Below are positions 28,826 to 36,783 of a stretch of 37,901 nt of DNA, piece after piece. Source of the stretch: Chitinophagales bacterium. GTDB taxonomy: Bacteria; Bacteroidota; Bacteroidia; Chitinophagales; Chitinophagaceae. Each line of letters begins with the position of its first letter. Positions within the stretch are counted from its first letter, which is position 1. The stretch is from positions 1 through 37,901 of the forward strand of contig JAATFC010000262.1 of the NCBI GenBank assembly GCA_015655435.1. The letters are read 5' to 3'. Under the pieces are notes generated by a model. That model was not told the DNA's origin, did no database searches, and worked only from the letters and a program-made list of their open reading frames with translations. A program made the translations under genes and the position numbers.

Positions 28826-29169
28826 ATTAAGCTCACAAAAATAAACAAGCAATTTAAAGTAAAAATGTTTACGTACTCGCTCCATGATAGATCTTGGAGG
28901 CAAAACTTTGTCCATAGGAATTTTTCATGAGAATTAAAGTGCTTGACAAAACAAGCATACGGATTAGAAAACATTTCATGGCAACTGATTCTGTAGTTTA
29001 TTACAATCAAAACAATTTTATCCAACGTTGTAATAGCTTTAATTGTATAAACATTAGTTAAGAAGGAAATTTTAAACAAAATACACGTTTTATTTTTCAT
29101 TTATCCGAGAAATCGAATCTTAAAAAAGTATTTTTAAATCATCAAATCCCAATTATATCTTTGTCCGAT
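28826..29169. other. Divergent intergenic region before the Hsp70 operon
   Basis: These 344 AT-rich bases hold the -7 box of the lipoprotein gene (28836-28843, minus strand) and that of the GrpE-like gene (29156-29163, plus strand). A 92-codon frame on the minus strand (28822-29100) overlaps the lipoprotein start as ATGA, but it is rich in Phe, Cys and Asn and resembles nothing, so it is not called. No RNA or repeat is seen. Confidence 0.55.
29156..29163 (+). promoter_or_regulatory. -7 box of the GrpE-like/Hsp70 operon
   Basis: TATCTTTG matches TAnnTTTG and lies six bases before ATG 29170, so the mRNA may start at or next to the start codon. No convincing -33 box or heat-shock operator is seen. 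Confidence 0.55.
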
Positions 29170-29481
29170 ATGAATAATGACACCAAACTGCTCAACCAGC
29201 TTTTCGAACTGAAAAGCAAAATCGACCAGGAAAACTTGTCCGACAAGTTTGAACGCAACTTCCAACGGCTGTTTGCCTTGTTGGAAGAAGAAGGTTTGTT
29301 TTTCAAAGACCCTATTGGCGAACTATACAACGATGCCAGAACGGACGTGGAGGTGAGTATTGTGGGAAAAGAATCTTCTCAGATGCGTATCACGAAAGTC
29401 ATCAAACCTATCATTTACAAAAAAGAAGGAGGCAATGCACTGCTTTTGCAAAAAGGCGTTGTCATTATCGAAAAAGCATAA
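29170..29481 (+). CDS. Short GrpE-like nucleotide exchange factor candidate
   Basis: This 103-residue protein has a helical N-terminal half (LFELKSKIDQENLSDKFERN, about 12-31) and a compact beta-rich C-terminal half. The order there, DPIGELYNDARTDVEVSI, then ITKVIKPIIY and LLLQKGVVIIEKA, matches the end of the GrpE beta-wing domain that contacts the Hsp70 ATPase. It is about half the length of normal GrpE and lacks the long coiled coil. The Hsp70 gene starts six bases after its stop, so the two are almost certainly co-expressed. I infer that it releases ADP from that Hsp70. The assignment rests on pattern and context, not a firm family match. Confidence 0.6.
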   Translation: MNNDTKLLNQLFELKSKIDQENLSDKFERNFQRLFALLEEEGLFFKDPIGELYNDARTDVEVSIVGKESSQMRITKVIKPIIYKKEGGNALLLQKGVVIIEKA

Positions 29482-29487
29482 GGAAAC

Positions 29488-32031
29488 ATGGAAACAGTCA
29501 ACTACGGTATAGACCTTGGCACAACCAACTCGTTAATCGCGAAATTTGAAAATGGCCGCGTGACCATTTTCAAAAACCCTATTGGACAAAAAGAGACGCT
29601 GGCTTCGGTGGTGGCGTTTCGCAAAGACCGCATATTGGTGGGCGACAAGGCACGCGAATATATTGCCAAAGACCCAACTAATGTGTTTGGTAGTTTCAAG
29701 CGCAAAATGGGAACAGACAGCCAATACTATGTGGTCAATATGGACGAAAACGTTACGCCGATTACGTTATCGTCTTATGTGCTGAAAGAACTGAAAACTT
29801 TTTTGCGCAACGGAGAAAAGCCTCAGGCAGCGGTAATCACCATTCCTGCTTCGTTTGATACAATGCAGAGTAATGCTACGCAGAAAGCAGGTATTGAGGC
29901 TGGTTTCAAAAATGTTTTTTTGTTGCAGGAGCCTATTGCGGCGAGTTTGGCGTATTTCAACCATGCTGCCCAACAAGACAAGTCAGGATATTGGTTAGTG
30001 TACGATTTGGGTGGTGGCACGTTTGACGTGGCGTTGATTCGTATAGAAGATACGGACATGCAGATTGTCGACCATGAAGGAAACAATTTCTTGGGTGGCG
30101 TTGATTTTGACACGGCTATTGTTGAGGAAATATTGATTCCCGAAATCGTGCAAAAAACAGGGCTAGAAAATCTAAAAGAAGAAATTTCCTCTTCCGGTAC
30201 GCATGAGAAACTATACTATATTCTTTTACATAAAGCAGAAGAGGCCAAGAAGGATTTGTCCTATCAGGAAAGTACGGAAATAGAATTTACTTTGGATTTG
30301 GCCAAGGGAGATTCGGAAGATATAGTGTTGACTATAACACGCGAAAGATTTAACCAGATTATCTCTGAAAAAATTAACCTCACCATCCAGATGGTGCAGC
30401 AGATATTGGAACGCAATAGTCTGAGTTCTTCGCAGATACAGCAAATAATTCTTGTCGGAGGCAGCACTTATATTCCCTATGTGCGTGAGCGGTTGGTGGA
30501 TTCGTTGGCGATAACTGTCAATACGGATGCAGACCCGACATCTGCCATTGCGGAAGGCGCAGCATACTATGCGGGAAACAAATACTATCAACCTGTTGCA
30601 GAAGAAGATACTGAATTGTCCGAACTCACTATTGATTCCTTGTTAGACGATTTTTCGGAAAATACCACCAACATAGATTTGGATATACAGTTGTCGTACA
30701 TGAAGGCGACACAGGAAGAGGAAGAAATGCTTTTGGTAAAAGTGCAAGGCAATACGGACGGATATCAATATCGGTTGATAAGGGACGATGGTGGTTTTGA
30801 CACGGGCTTCATGCCATTAAAAACGAAATTCACGGAGTTTCTCCCGTTGATTGCCCATGTACAAAATCTGTTTACTTTTCGCGTGTACACAGCCACAGGC
30901 GAGGAGCTTGCAGGACTAATGCAAAAACTGGCTATTGCCCAAGGTCAATACGTCATACAAGGACAACCACTGCCAAAAGACATTTGTATAGAAGTCGACG
31001 ACAAGGAAAACAATACGACTAAACTTGAATTGATATTTGAACGAAACAGTTTGCTTCCGCAAAAGAAAACCTTGTATCGCGAGGTTTCTCGGACTATAAA
31101 AGCGGGTTCGGATGAAAGGCTTATTATCAATATATTGGAAGGCGACAGATTTGTCCGTCCGGTTTCCTGTCTAGTAATTGCCTGTATTGAGATTTCAGGA
31201 AAAGATATTTCATCCGACTTGCTGAAAGGTTCGGACATTGAGGTTTCGTTGATGATTGACGAAAGTCGCCAGATTCATTGTTCGGTCTATACGGTAATGA
31301 CAGAACAGGAATTTAAACACGTATTTTCCGTTTCGGAAAAACAGGTAAGTGTTCCGAGATTGAAAGACCAGTTCATGGAACTCGAACAGGAACTTCGTTC
31401 CGCATTGAAGATGATGAGTTTCAGTGATGAAAACCAATGGCAGACTGCATGCGAGCAACTATTGGACGAACTAGAATCCCACAAAAAAGATTTGCTTAAG
31501 CTGAAAGAAAACGACAAGTCCGATAAGAAATTTATCATTGCGGAAGCCGTGCAGCGCATTGCGGGAAGTTTTGACAAACTAGGTGGTGCCGAAAGACTGA
31601 CACAGATGCAAACGGAATATTTCGAAGCACGCGATTTTGTGGAACAGCATTTGCCCTCGGTTTATTTTGAAAAGGAAAACCTGACCAACAAATTCAAGAA
31701 AATAGTCCAGTCGGAAGAGCAGATTTTGCGTACTAGAAATGCATCCATATTGACGAATGCTATTACTCGACTCAATAAACTTGGATGGGAAGTATTATAT
31801 AACGATTTGGGTTATCTGATTGGGCGCTACGGTGAGTTCAAGTCATGGGATCCATCCAGATATACTAACTATACGGCTGTCGAAAAACTGTTCCAACTTG
31901 CAGACAAGGCATTGGAAAACGAACAGTACAATACATTTCGCCAAAACGTCTACAGTATTACGCATTTGACAAAAGGAAGCACAGAATTCAAACCCAAAAA
32001 CGAAGATTTCAAAGGAACAGGAATTGGTTAA
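29488..32031 (+). CDS. Divergent Hsp70 (DnaK-like) chaperone, extended form
   Basis: The 847-residue protein has an intact Hsp70 ATPase domain: phosphate-1 (YGIDLGTTNSLI, 6-17), AVITIPASFDTMQSNATQKA (115-134), phosphate-2 (LVYDLGGGTFD, 170-180) and adenosine motif (ILVGGSTYIP, 321-330). It is not the housekeeping DnaK. Residues about 366-480 form an extra region between ATPase and substrate domains that looks beta-rich and immunoglobulin-like. A substrate-type beta domain (about 490-615) and a long helical C-terminus (about 620-830) follow, with no DnaK-type EEVD or acidic tail. The upstream gene resembles GrpE and the downstream gene encodes a membrane protein, so this is a dedicated chaperone system of unknown client. 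Confidence 0.88.
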   Translation: METVNYGIDLGTTNSLIAKFENGRVTIFKNPIGQKETLASVVAFRKDRILVGDKAREYIAKDPTNVFGSFKRKMGTDSQYYVVNMDENVTPITLSSYVLKELKTFLRNGEKPQAAVITIPASFDTMQSNATQKAGIEAGFKNVFLLQEPIAASLAYFNHAAQQDKSGYWLVYDLGGGTFDVALIRIEDTDMQIVDHEGNNFLGGVDFDTAIVEEILIPEIVQKTGLENLKEEISSSGTHEKLYYILLHKAEEAKKDLSYQESTEIEFTLDLAKGDSEDIVLTITRERFNQIISEKINLTIQMVQQILERNSLSSSQIQQIILVGGSTYIPYVRERLVDSLAITVNTDADPTSAIAEGAAYYAGNKYYQPVAEEDTELSELTIDSLLDDFSENTTNIDLDIQLSYMKATQEEEEMLLVKVQGNTDGYQYRLIRDDGGFDTGFMPLKTKFTEFLPLIAHVQNLFTFRVYTATGEELAGLMQKLAIAQGQYVIQGQPLPKDICIEVDDKENNTTKLELIFERNSLLPQKKTLYREVSRTIKAGSDERLIINILEGDRFVRPVSCLVIACIEISGKDISSDLLKGSDIEVSLMIDESRQIHCSVYTVMTEQEFKHVFSVSEKQVSVPRLKDQFMELEQELRSALKMMSFSDENQWQTACEQLLDELESHKKDLLKLKENDKSDKKFIIAEAVQRIAGSFDKLGGAERLTQMQTEYFEARDFVEQHLPSVYFEKENLTNKFKKIVQSEEQILRTRNASILTNAITRLNKLGWEVLYNDLGYLIGRYGEFKSWDPSRYTNYTAVEKLFQLADKALENEQYNTFRQNVYSITHLTKGSTEFKPKNEDFKGTGIG

Positions 32032-32055
32032 TTCCTTTGTTTTTTATCCATTTTT

Positions 32056-33576
32056 ATGCACTATATATCTCCTGTTCGATTTTTCGAATCTCTACAGATT
32101 TCAGATGATGATATTTCTGATCCCAAAAAGCTAAAGAAAATCGTCAACCTGGAATTTTTGTCTTCCGAAACGGGAATCGTTTCGATTGACGGATTTGACT
32201 ATAATAAGCAAGAGATGCTGGAACTTGTGTCGGATGATGATTTTGCACAGAAATGGCAATACCATAAAAAGATATGGGCAAATCGACCTTTGCTGGATGT
32301 ATTGGAACGCGAATCGGTTGATATAAAACAGTTGCGTGAAGTATTGGCAGAAAAGGAAAATGAAGGTTTTGTTCGTTTTGTTTCTCCCTATTTTGCCACA
32401 CCGTTCAACAATATTATGAAGCTTTTGTTGAGCAACAACTATGTGCGCGACATCTACCTTTGGATGCAATGCAGAGCTTATATTACTGTGGAAAACGAGG
32501 AAGTTGCGTATGATGGTTTGCGACGTTATTTTGACAATGCTCTGTATTTTTTCCGCAATATCAACGATACCAATTTTCACGATAAATTGGACGAAATAAG
32601 AATCTGGGAGCCCATCGACTGGAGTACCGTATTGAACAATCTTCCCGATTATCTGTACCAATATAGGGACGAAATCCCGCGTAGCCTTACCCATGTTTTG
32701 GTAGTCATCCAATATGCTGAACGCGAACTCTGTTACCAGATAAGTCTTTGGTTGGTAAAGCTGCAAATCGCGTCCGACAATCTGGCGAAAACTATCAGTA
32801 GCAATCATTTGGCATTTAAACAAAACAGGAAAAAATCGAGAAGTTTTTCAATAAAAGGTGGCGGTTGGTATTTCCTGATTTTTGTCGTGGTAAAAATCAT
32901 TATTGGCATGTCGACATGCAACAATAGTTCCAACGACTTCAAAGACAATACTTATTACCAGCAGAGTATTCCTTTGGAAGTGCAGAGAAAAATTGATTCT
33001 TTAAAGAATGCACGTCAGGACAGTAGTCTTAGCTATGACGAGGTTACTTATCACCAATTACCTTCTTTTTACTATTTCACACACCAAAAAGACACTATCA
33101 ATACCGAAAAAGGATTGGACAAAAAACAACTCGACCGTGTGCCTATTTATTTTTCGGTTTACGAAGGAAGAGATACAGCTTTAACGCCGTTCTATTTGTA
33201 TAACAATACCGGAGAAATTTTATATCTACTTTATTTCCAAGGAGAAAACGTTTTCTCTGTCAGGTTTTCCGACAAGACATATCTATATTGGAGACCTAAC
33301 GGCAAAAAAGCAATTGACTTTGCATTGAATACGTTTGACAATTTGAAACCGTTCAATTTTTGGATAGATGGCAGTCAGTCGGTTTCACTTTCGCTCCATC
33401 AGCCAATACAATTTAAAGAGATTGATGACCAAAATCCTTACCTTATTCCGGATTCCGTCAAGACCGTAAAAGATGCTGTGCTTACAATTTCCATCAGAAA
33501 GGTTTTGGACAAATACTATGTTGCAACGGAAGGAGAGAAAGTCTATTATTACAAAGAAAAGTTTGTGGTGAAATAG
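32056..33576 (+). CDS. Single-pass membrane partner of the Hsp70 locus
   Basis: This 506-residue protein lies 24 bases after the Hsp70 gene. Residues 1-260 are soluble and helical, beginning ISPVRFFESLQISDDDI. A stretch at about 30-85 (GIVSIDGFDYNKQEMLELVS, then WANRPLLDVLE) looks like a small repeated domain. A basic run (KQNRKKSRS) precedes one membrane segment (WYFLIFVVVKIIIGMST, about 271-287), and by the positive-inside rule the first part is cytosolic. The remaining 215 residues should be periplasmic and beta-rich. There is no HPD J-domain motif. I infer an anchor or receptor that brings the Hsp70 to the membrane. I do not recognise the family. Confidence 0.75.
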   Translation: MHYISPVRFFESLQISDDDISDPKKLKKIVNLEFLSSETGIVSIDGFDYNKQEMLELVSDDDFAQKWQYHKKIWANRPLLDVLERESVDIKQLREVLAEKENEGFVRFVSPYFATPFNNIMKLLLSNNYVRDIYLWMQCRAYITVENEEVAYDGLRRYFDNALYFFRNINDTNFHDKLDEIRIWEPIDWSTVLNNLPDYLYQYRDEIPRSLTHVLVVIQYAERELCYQISLWLVKLQIASDNLAKTISSNHLAFKQNRKKSRSFSIKGGGWYFLIFVVVKIIIGMSTCNNSSNDFKDNTYYQQSIPLEVQRKIDSLKNARQDSSLSYDEVTYHQLPSFYYFTHQKDTINTEKGLDKKQLDRVPIYFSVYEGRDTALTPFYLYNNTGEILYLLYFQGENVFSVRFSDKTYLYWRPNGKKAIDFALNTFDNLKPFNFWIDGSQSVSLSLHQPIQFKEIDDQNPYLIPDSVKTVKDAVLTISIRKVLDKYYVATEGEKVYYYKEKFVVK

Positions 33577-33621
33577 GTTCATATTTATTCAAAACAAATA
33601 AAAACCAACTTAGTAAAACTC

Positions 33622-33723
33622 GTGAGAGATTTCTCCCTAACGGTCGAAATGACGTTGCGTATGATTGTGAAATATTCAAAAGCAAAACGTTATTTCGAGT
33701 AAGGTACGAGCGAGAAATCTCAC
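33622..33723. repeat. REP-like imperfect inverted element
   Basis: The left arm 33622-33656 (GTGAGAGATTTCTC, then GGTCGAAATGACGTT) is matched inversely by the right arm 33686-33723 (AACGTTATTTCGAG, then GCGAGAAATCTCAC). The spacer is about 29 bases. The core ATTTCGA...GAGAAATCTC resembles a dispersed intergenic palindrome familiar from Bacteroidota genomes. It lies between the Hsp70 operon and the GH78 gene. Confidence 0.7.
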
Positions 33724-33800
33724 TTAACTATAAGAAGATTTCCAGAACACTACATAACGCAGCAATTGTATATTTCTCAACACAAATGAGTACAAAAAAA

Positions 33801-33837
33801 TAATCCAAACACCCAATAGACTTAGGTGTTTGGATTA
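33801..33837. terminator. Terminator after the GH78 gene
   Basis: TAATCCAAACACC (33801-33813) pairs perfectly with GGTGTTTGGATTA (33825-33837). On the minus strand it is followed by TTTTTTTG, so it ends the rhamnosidase transcript. It may also stop the plus-strand operon. Confidence 0.85.
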
Positions 33838-33858
33838 CAAAACGCAAACTATATTGGA

Positions 33859-36522
33859 CTACTTTTCTTTTAAAAGGAAAACATGCGTCCCTGCTTCAAT
33901 ACGTTGGCTATTGGCACTAGTTACTTTTTTTCCATTGTCCGTTAAGGCTACGATCGTGTTAGGTAAAAGTACTGTTGCGCTTGAGTTGCCAGGGATATTC
34001 ACAATCCATTCGATACCGCCACTGGTACGTTTCCATGAGGAAATTATCTTGCCGTAAGGACTGGTGTGCTCGGCGGAAAATTCTGTAAGCCCCTCCACAA
34101 AATTTGGACGCAAAAGAATATTTTTAAAACCTGGTTGCTGCTCGTCTGGTTGTATGCCACCAAGTCCTTTGTAAAGCCACGCACCAATCTCTCCGAACAT
34201 GATATGGTTCAGCGAAAGATCGCGTTGCTGGTCGATGTTCCAGTTTTCATATAGTGTGGTCGCTCCATTCACGATCCACCAGCCCCAAGACGGATATTCT
34301 TTTTGCGAAGCCAATCTGTAGGCTGTTTCCGCCTGCCCGTTGTTACTCAGTGCACCGAGGATGGCTTTGGTACCCAACAATCCTACATCCAAGTGAAAAT
34401 GATTGTCCGCCACGGCTTTGGCAAGATTCGCCGCCATTTGCAGTCTCAGATTTTCTGGCACGACGCCCCAATATAACGGTGCAGCCAGTTCGGTTTGAAA
34501 TCCTTCGCCGTAGATGATTTTTTCCTTGTTTAAATATTTATTGTTAATGGCATTTTTGATTTTTTCCTTCAATTGACTATACTTTTCATAGTCAGCCGAA
34601 CGCCCAAAAAGTTTGGCTATTTTAGCAGCTATTTCCGCATCTGCATAGTAGTAGATAGAAGATGTAAACTCCACGGGCGTTTTGGATTTCACGGGAATCC
34701 AGTCGCCCAAACCCCAGCTAGTCAAACCTTCCGGTGCGGTTGTAGTAATACGATCCACATACCGCTTTATATTTTCATAGTTGTCCTTCAGTATTTTGTC
34801 ATCGCCGTAAAACAAATAAATATTCCACGGAATGATGGCTATACCACTTGTCCAGTCTGGGCCGTTGCCCCAATCGTAACCCCAACCATCCGTGGGAATG
34901 ATGGCTGGCAATGTACCGTTCGGCTGCTGTTCGTCACGCATGTCCTGCAACCATTTTTCATAAACGGTAAGCGCATCGAAATTATAAAGACCCGTTTCTA
35001 CCGCTATGTGTGCATCGCCTGTCCAGCCGTTCTTTTCGCGTTGTGGGCAGTCCGTCGGATAGCCAAAAAGATTGGACAAATAAGAAGCATTTGTGGCGGC
35101 GTAAATTTTGTTGATAATATCGTTGGAAGACTGGATTTTCCCAACGGGAGCAACATCGCTGTGCATGAAATATGCCGTGAGACTTTCCTTCGTTAACGAA
35201 ATGGGCCTGTCCGCTTTTACCTCCACGTATTGAAACCCTTTATAATCAAAATGTGGCATAAAAGTCTGCGTTCCTTTCCCGTTCAAAGTATAAATATCCG
35301 TCCCAAAAGGATCTTCTGCCTTTGTTTTTCCCGAAAGGAAATAATCAATATTGGACTGGTCTAGTTTGCCGTTTTTGTCCAGGCGTTCCGCATGGATGAC
35401 ACGCACGACTGTACCCGCATCACCAGCAATCGTCAGGCTTGTCACGCCGGCAATATTGCGACCAATATTGAAAATATAATCGGAATCGCTCACTTTTTGA
35501 ATACTTACGGGTTGCAGTTTTTCTACGTTGCGTATAGGCTGCATCGCTTCGGCTGAAATGTATTGGCCAGGTACTTTGCGATAGCTGGCATTTTTCCATT
35601 TACTGTCATCAAAATTAATCGTGTTCCAGCCGTCTTGCTCCAGCCGTGCATCATAATGTTCTCCAGTGTAAATGCTGTTGTACACGATTGGTCCAGTCGA
35701 GGTTTTCCAATCCCTATCTGAACTAATGGTTATTTCAGAACCATCAGTGTACGTTATTTTCAAATCCATGCAAAACGTTGGGCGGTTGCGCCATGGAGCA
35801 CGTTCGAAATGCCAAACAGCTTGTGACTGAAAATTGTACCAACCGTTACCAAGTATTACGCCAACAGCATTTTTACCTGCCTGTAATGCTTGCGTTACGT
35901 CGTAGGTCACGTACAGATTGCGGCGATCAAAACGGGTGAACATCGGATCCAAACGATAGTCGCCGACCCGAGTGCCATTGATATACAGTTCATACAGTCC
36001 GGCAGCCGCGATATATGCACGAGCTGACTTTATCGTTTTGGAAGCATCAAATACTTTCCGGAAATAAGGTGCAGGTTTGAGGTCTTTATCTTCACCATCG
36101 CTGATCCAGGCACCTTTCCAATTACCCGAATTAAGGAAACCTGTTTCGAATGATGAAATGGATGATTTGTAGACTTTGTTTTGTTTGTCCCATGCCTCTA
36201 CTCTCCAATAGTATTTAGTAAAAGGAGAGAGGCTATTGCCAGAAAAAACGACTAAGGACTTATCCGAATTGACTTTTCCGGAGTTCCATACACTAGCCTT
36301 ATTGCTGACCAATGCGGAGGAATCTTTGTCCACCGTAACCTTATAGGCAACTTGTTTCTCAAAAACATTATCTTCGAACCGCCAATTAAACCTTGGATTA
36401 GATGCGTCTATTCCTATGGGATTGGTCAGGTATTCACAGGTCATGCCTATGACTGAGTTTTGGGCTGTAACGTTTGTGCAAAAAAGCGTAAAAGCGGATA
36501 AAATGGGTAAGTAAACCTTCAT
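33859..36522 (-). CDS. Secreted alpha-L-rhamnosidase, GH78
   Basis: This 887-residue protein has a signal peptide (about 1-20, cut after VTA-Q). The Bac_rhamnosid layout is complete: N-terminal beta-sandwich (MTCEYLTNPIGIDASNPRF), carbohydrate-binding-like domain (YIAAAGLYELYINGTRVGDY), and the (alpha/alpha)6 catalytic barrel (about 460-800). The barrel has the acidic motif DCPQREKNGWTGDAH (491-505) and the late GATTLYENWN with the proposed base Glu. A C-terminal beta domain follows. It hydrolyses terminal alpha-L-rhamnose from rhamnogalacturonan, flavonoid glycosides or gellan-like polymers; the substrate is not readable. The gene is single, with no SusC/SusD pair nearby, and divergent from fusA. 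Confidence 0.96.
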   Translation of the reverse strand: MKVYLPILSAFTLFCTNVTAQNSVIGMTCEYLTNPIGIDASNPRFNWRFEDNVFEKQVAYKVTVDKDSSALVSNKASVWNSGKVNSDKSLVVFSGNSLSPFTKYYWRVEAWDKQNKVYKSSISSFETGFLNSGNWKGAWISDGEDKDLKPAPYFRKVFDASKTIKSARAYIAAAGLYELYINGTRVGDYRLDPMFTRFDRRNLYVTYDVTQALQAGKNAVGVILGNGWYNFQSQAVWHFERAPWRNRPTFCMDLKITYTDGSEITISSDRDWKTSTGPIVYNSIYTGEHYDARLEQDGWNTINFDDSKWKNASYRKVPGQYISAEAMQPIRNVEKLQPVSIQKVSDSDYIFNIGRNIAGVTSLTIAGDAGTVVRVIHAERLDKNGKLDQSNIDYFLSGKTKAEDPFGTDIYTLNGKGTQTFMPHFDYKGFQYVEVKADRPISLTKESLTAYFMHSDVAPVGKIQSSNDIINKIYAATNASYLSNLFGYPTDCPQREKNGWTGDAHIAVETGLYNFDALTVYEKWLQDMRDEQQPNGTLPAIIPTDGWGYDWGNGPDWTSGIAIIPWNIYLFYGDDKILKDNYENIKRYVDRITTTAPEGLTSWGLGDWIPVKSKTPVEFTSSIYYYADAEIAAKIAKLFGRSADYEKYSQLKEKIKNAINNKYLNKEKIIYGEGFQTELAAPLYWGVVPENLRLQMAANLAKAVADNHFHLDVGLLGTKAILGALSNNGQAETAYRLASQKEYPSWGWWIVNGATTLYENWNIDQQRDLSLNHIMFGEIGAWLYKGLGGIQPDEQQPGFKNILLRPNFVEGLTEFSAEHTSPYGKIISSWKRTSGGIEWIVNIPGNSSATVLLPNTIVALTDNGKKVTSANSQRIEAGTHVFLLKEK

Positions 36523-36716
36523 TATGGCGATATAATTTTTTCAAAAAATATGGGAATAAAGATAAACTTCTTTTCGACTCGGTAAAGAAATCCATTGAAA
36601 TATTGCACCCCCTACTGTCTGCCTTAATCCACGAAATGCGTTTTTAGCTTCTTTCTTTAACAAAGAAATAATTCCCGAATGTCCAAATAAAATATTCGAA
36701 AAGTGCAAAAAATGAT

Positions 36717-36740
36717 TACTTTTGCGCCCGAAATTGGGCG
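36717..36740 (+). promoter_or_regulatory. fusA promoter and leader hairpin
   Basis: TACTTTTG (36717-36724) matches TAnnTTTG and is followed directly by CGCCC-GAAATT-GGGCG (36725-36740), a 5-bp hairpin at or near the mRNA 5' end. The fusA ATG lies 43 bases further on. The hairpin may protect or regulate the mRNA; that is inference. Confidence 0.5.
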
Positions 36741-36783
36741 TAATAATCCCTCTTTCATCTAAAAACAAAATATTTTTCGTTTT

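Noticed and set aside
28826-28915. Longer start for the lipoprotein, adding about 30 residues (DKVLPPRSIMERVRKHF)
   Set aside because: It would bury the signal peptide and lipobox, and the -7 box at 28836-28843 lies downstream of it. I considered a transposase remnant but cannot support one.
28822-29100. A 92-codon minus-strand frame whose stop overlaps the lipoprotein start as ATGA
   Set aside because: The overlap looks like coupling, but the product is rich in Phe, Ile, Cys and Asn as expected of translated AT-rich noncoding DNA. It shows no domain, and a -7 box for the lipoprotein lies inside it.
36541-36768. A 75-codon minus-strand frame between GH78 and fusA
   Set aside because: It covers both divergent promoters, has no recognisable product and starts inside the fusA leader region.
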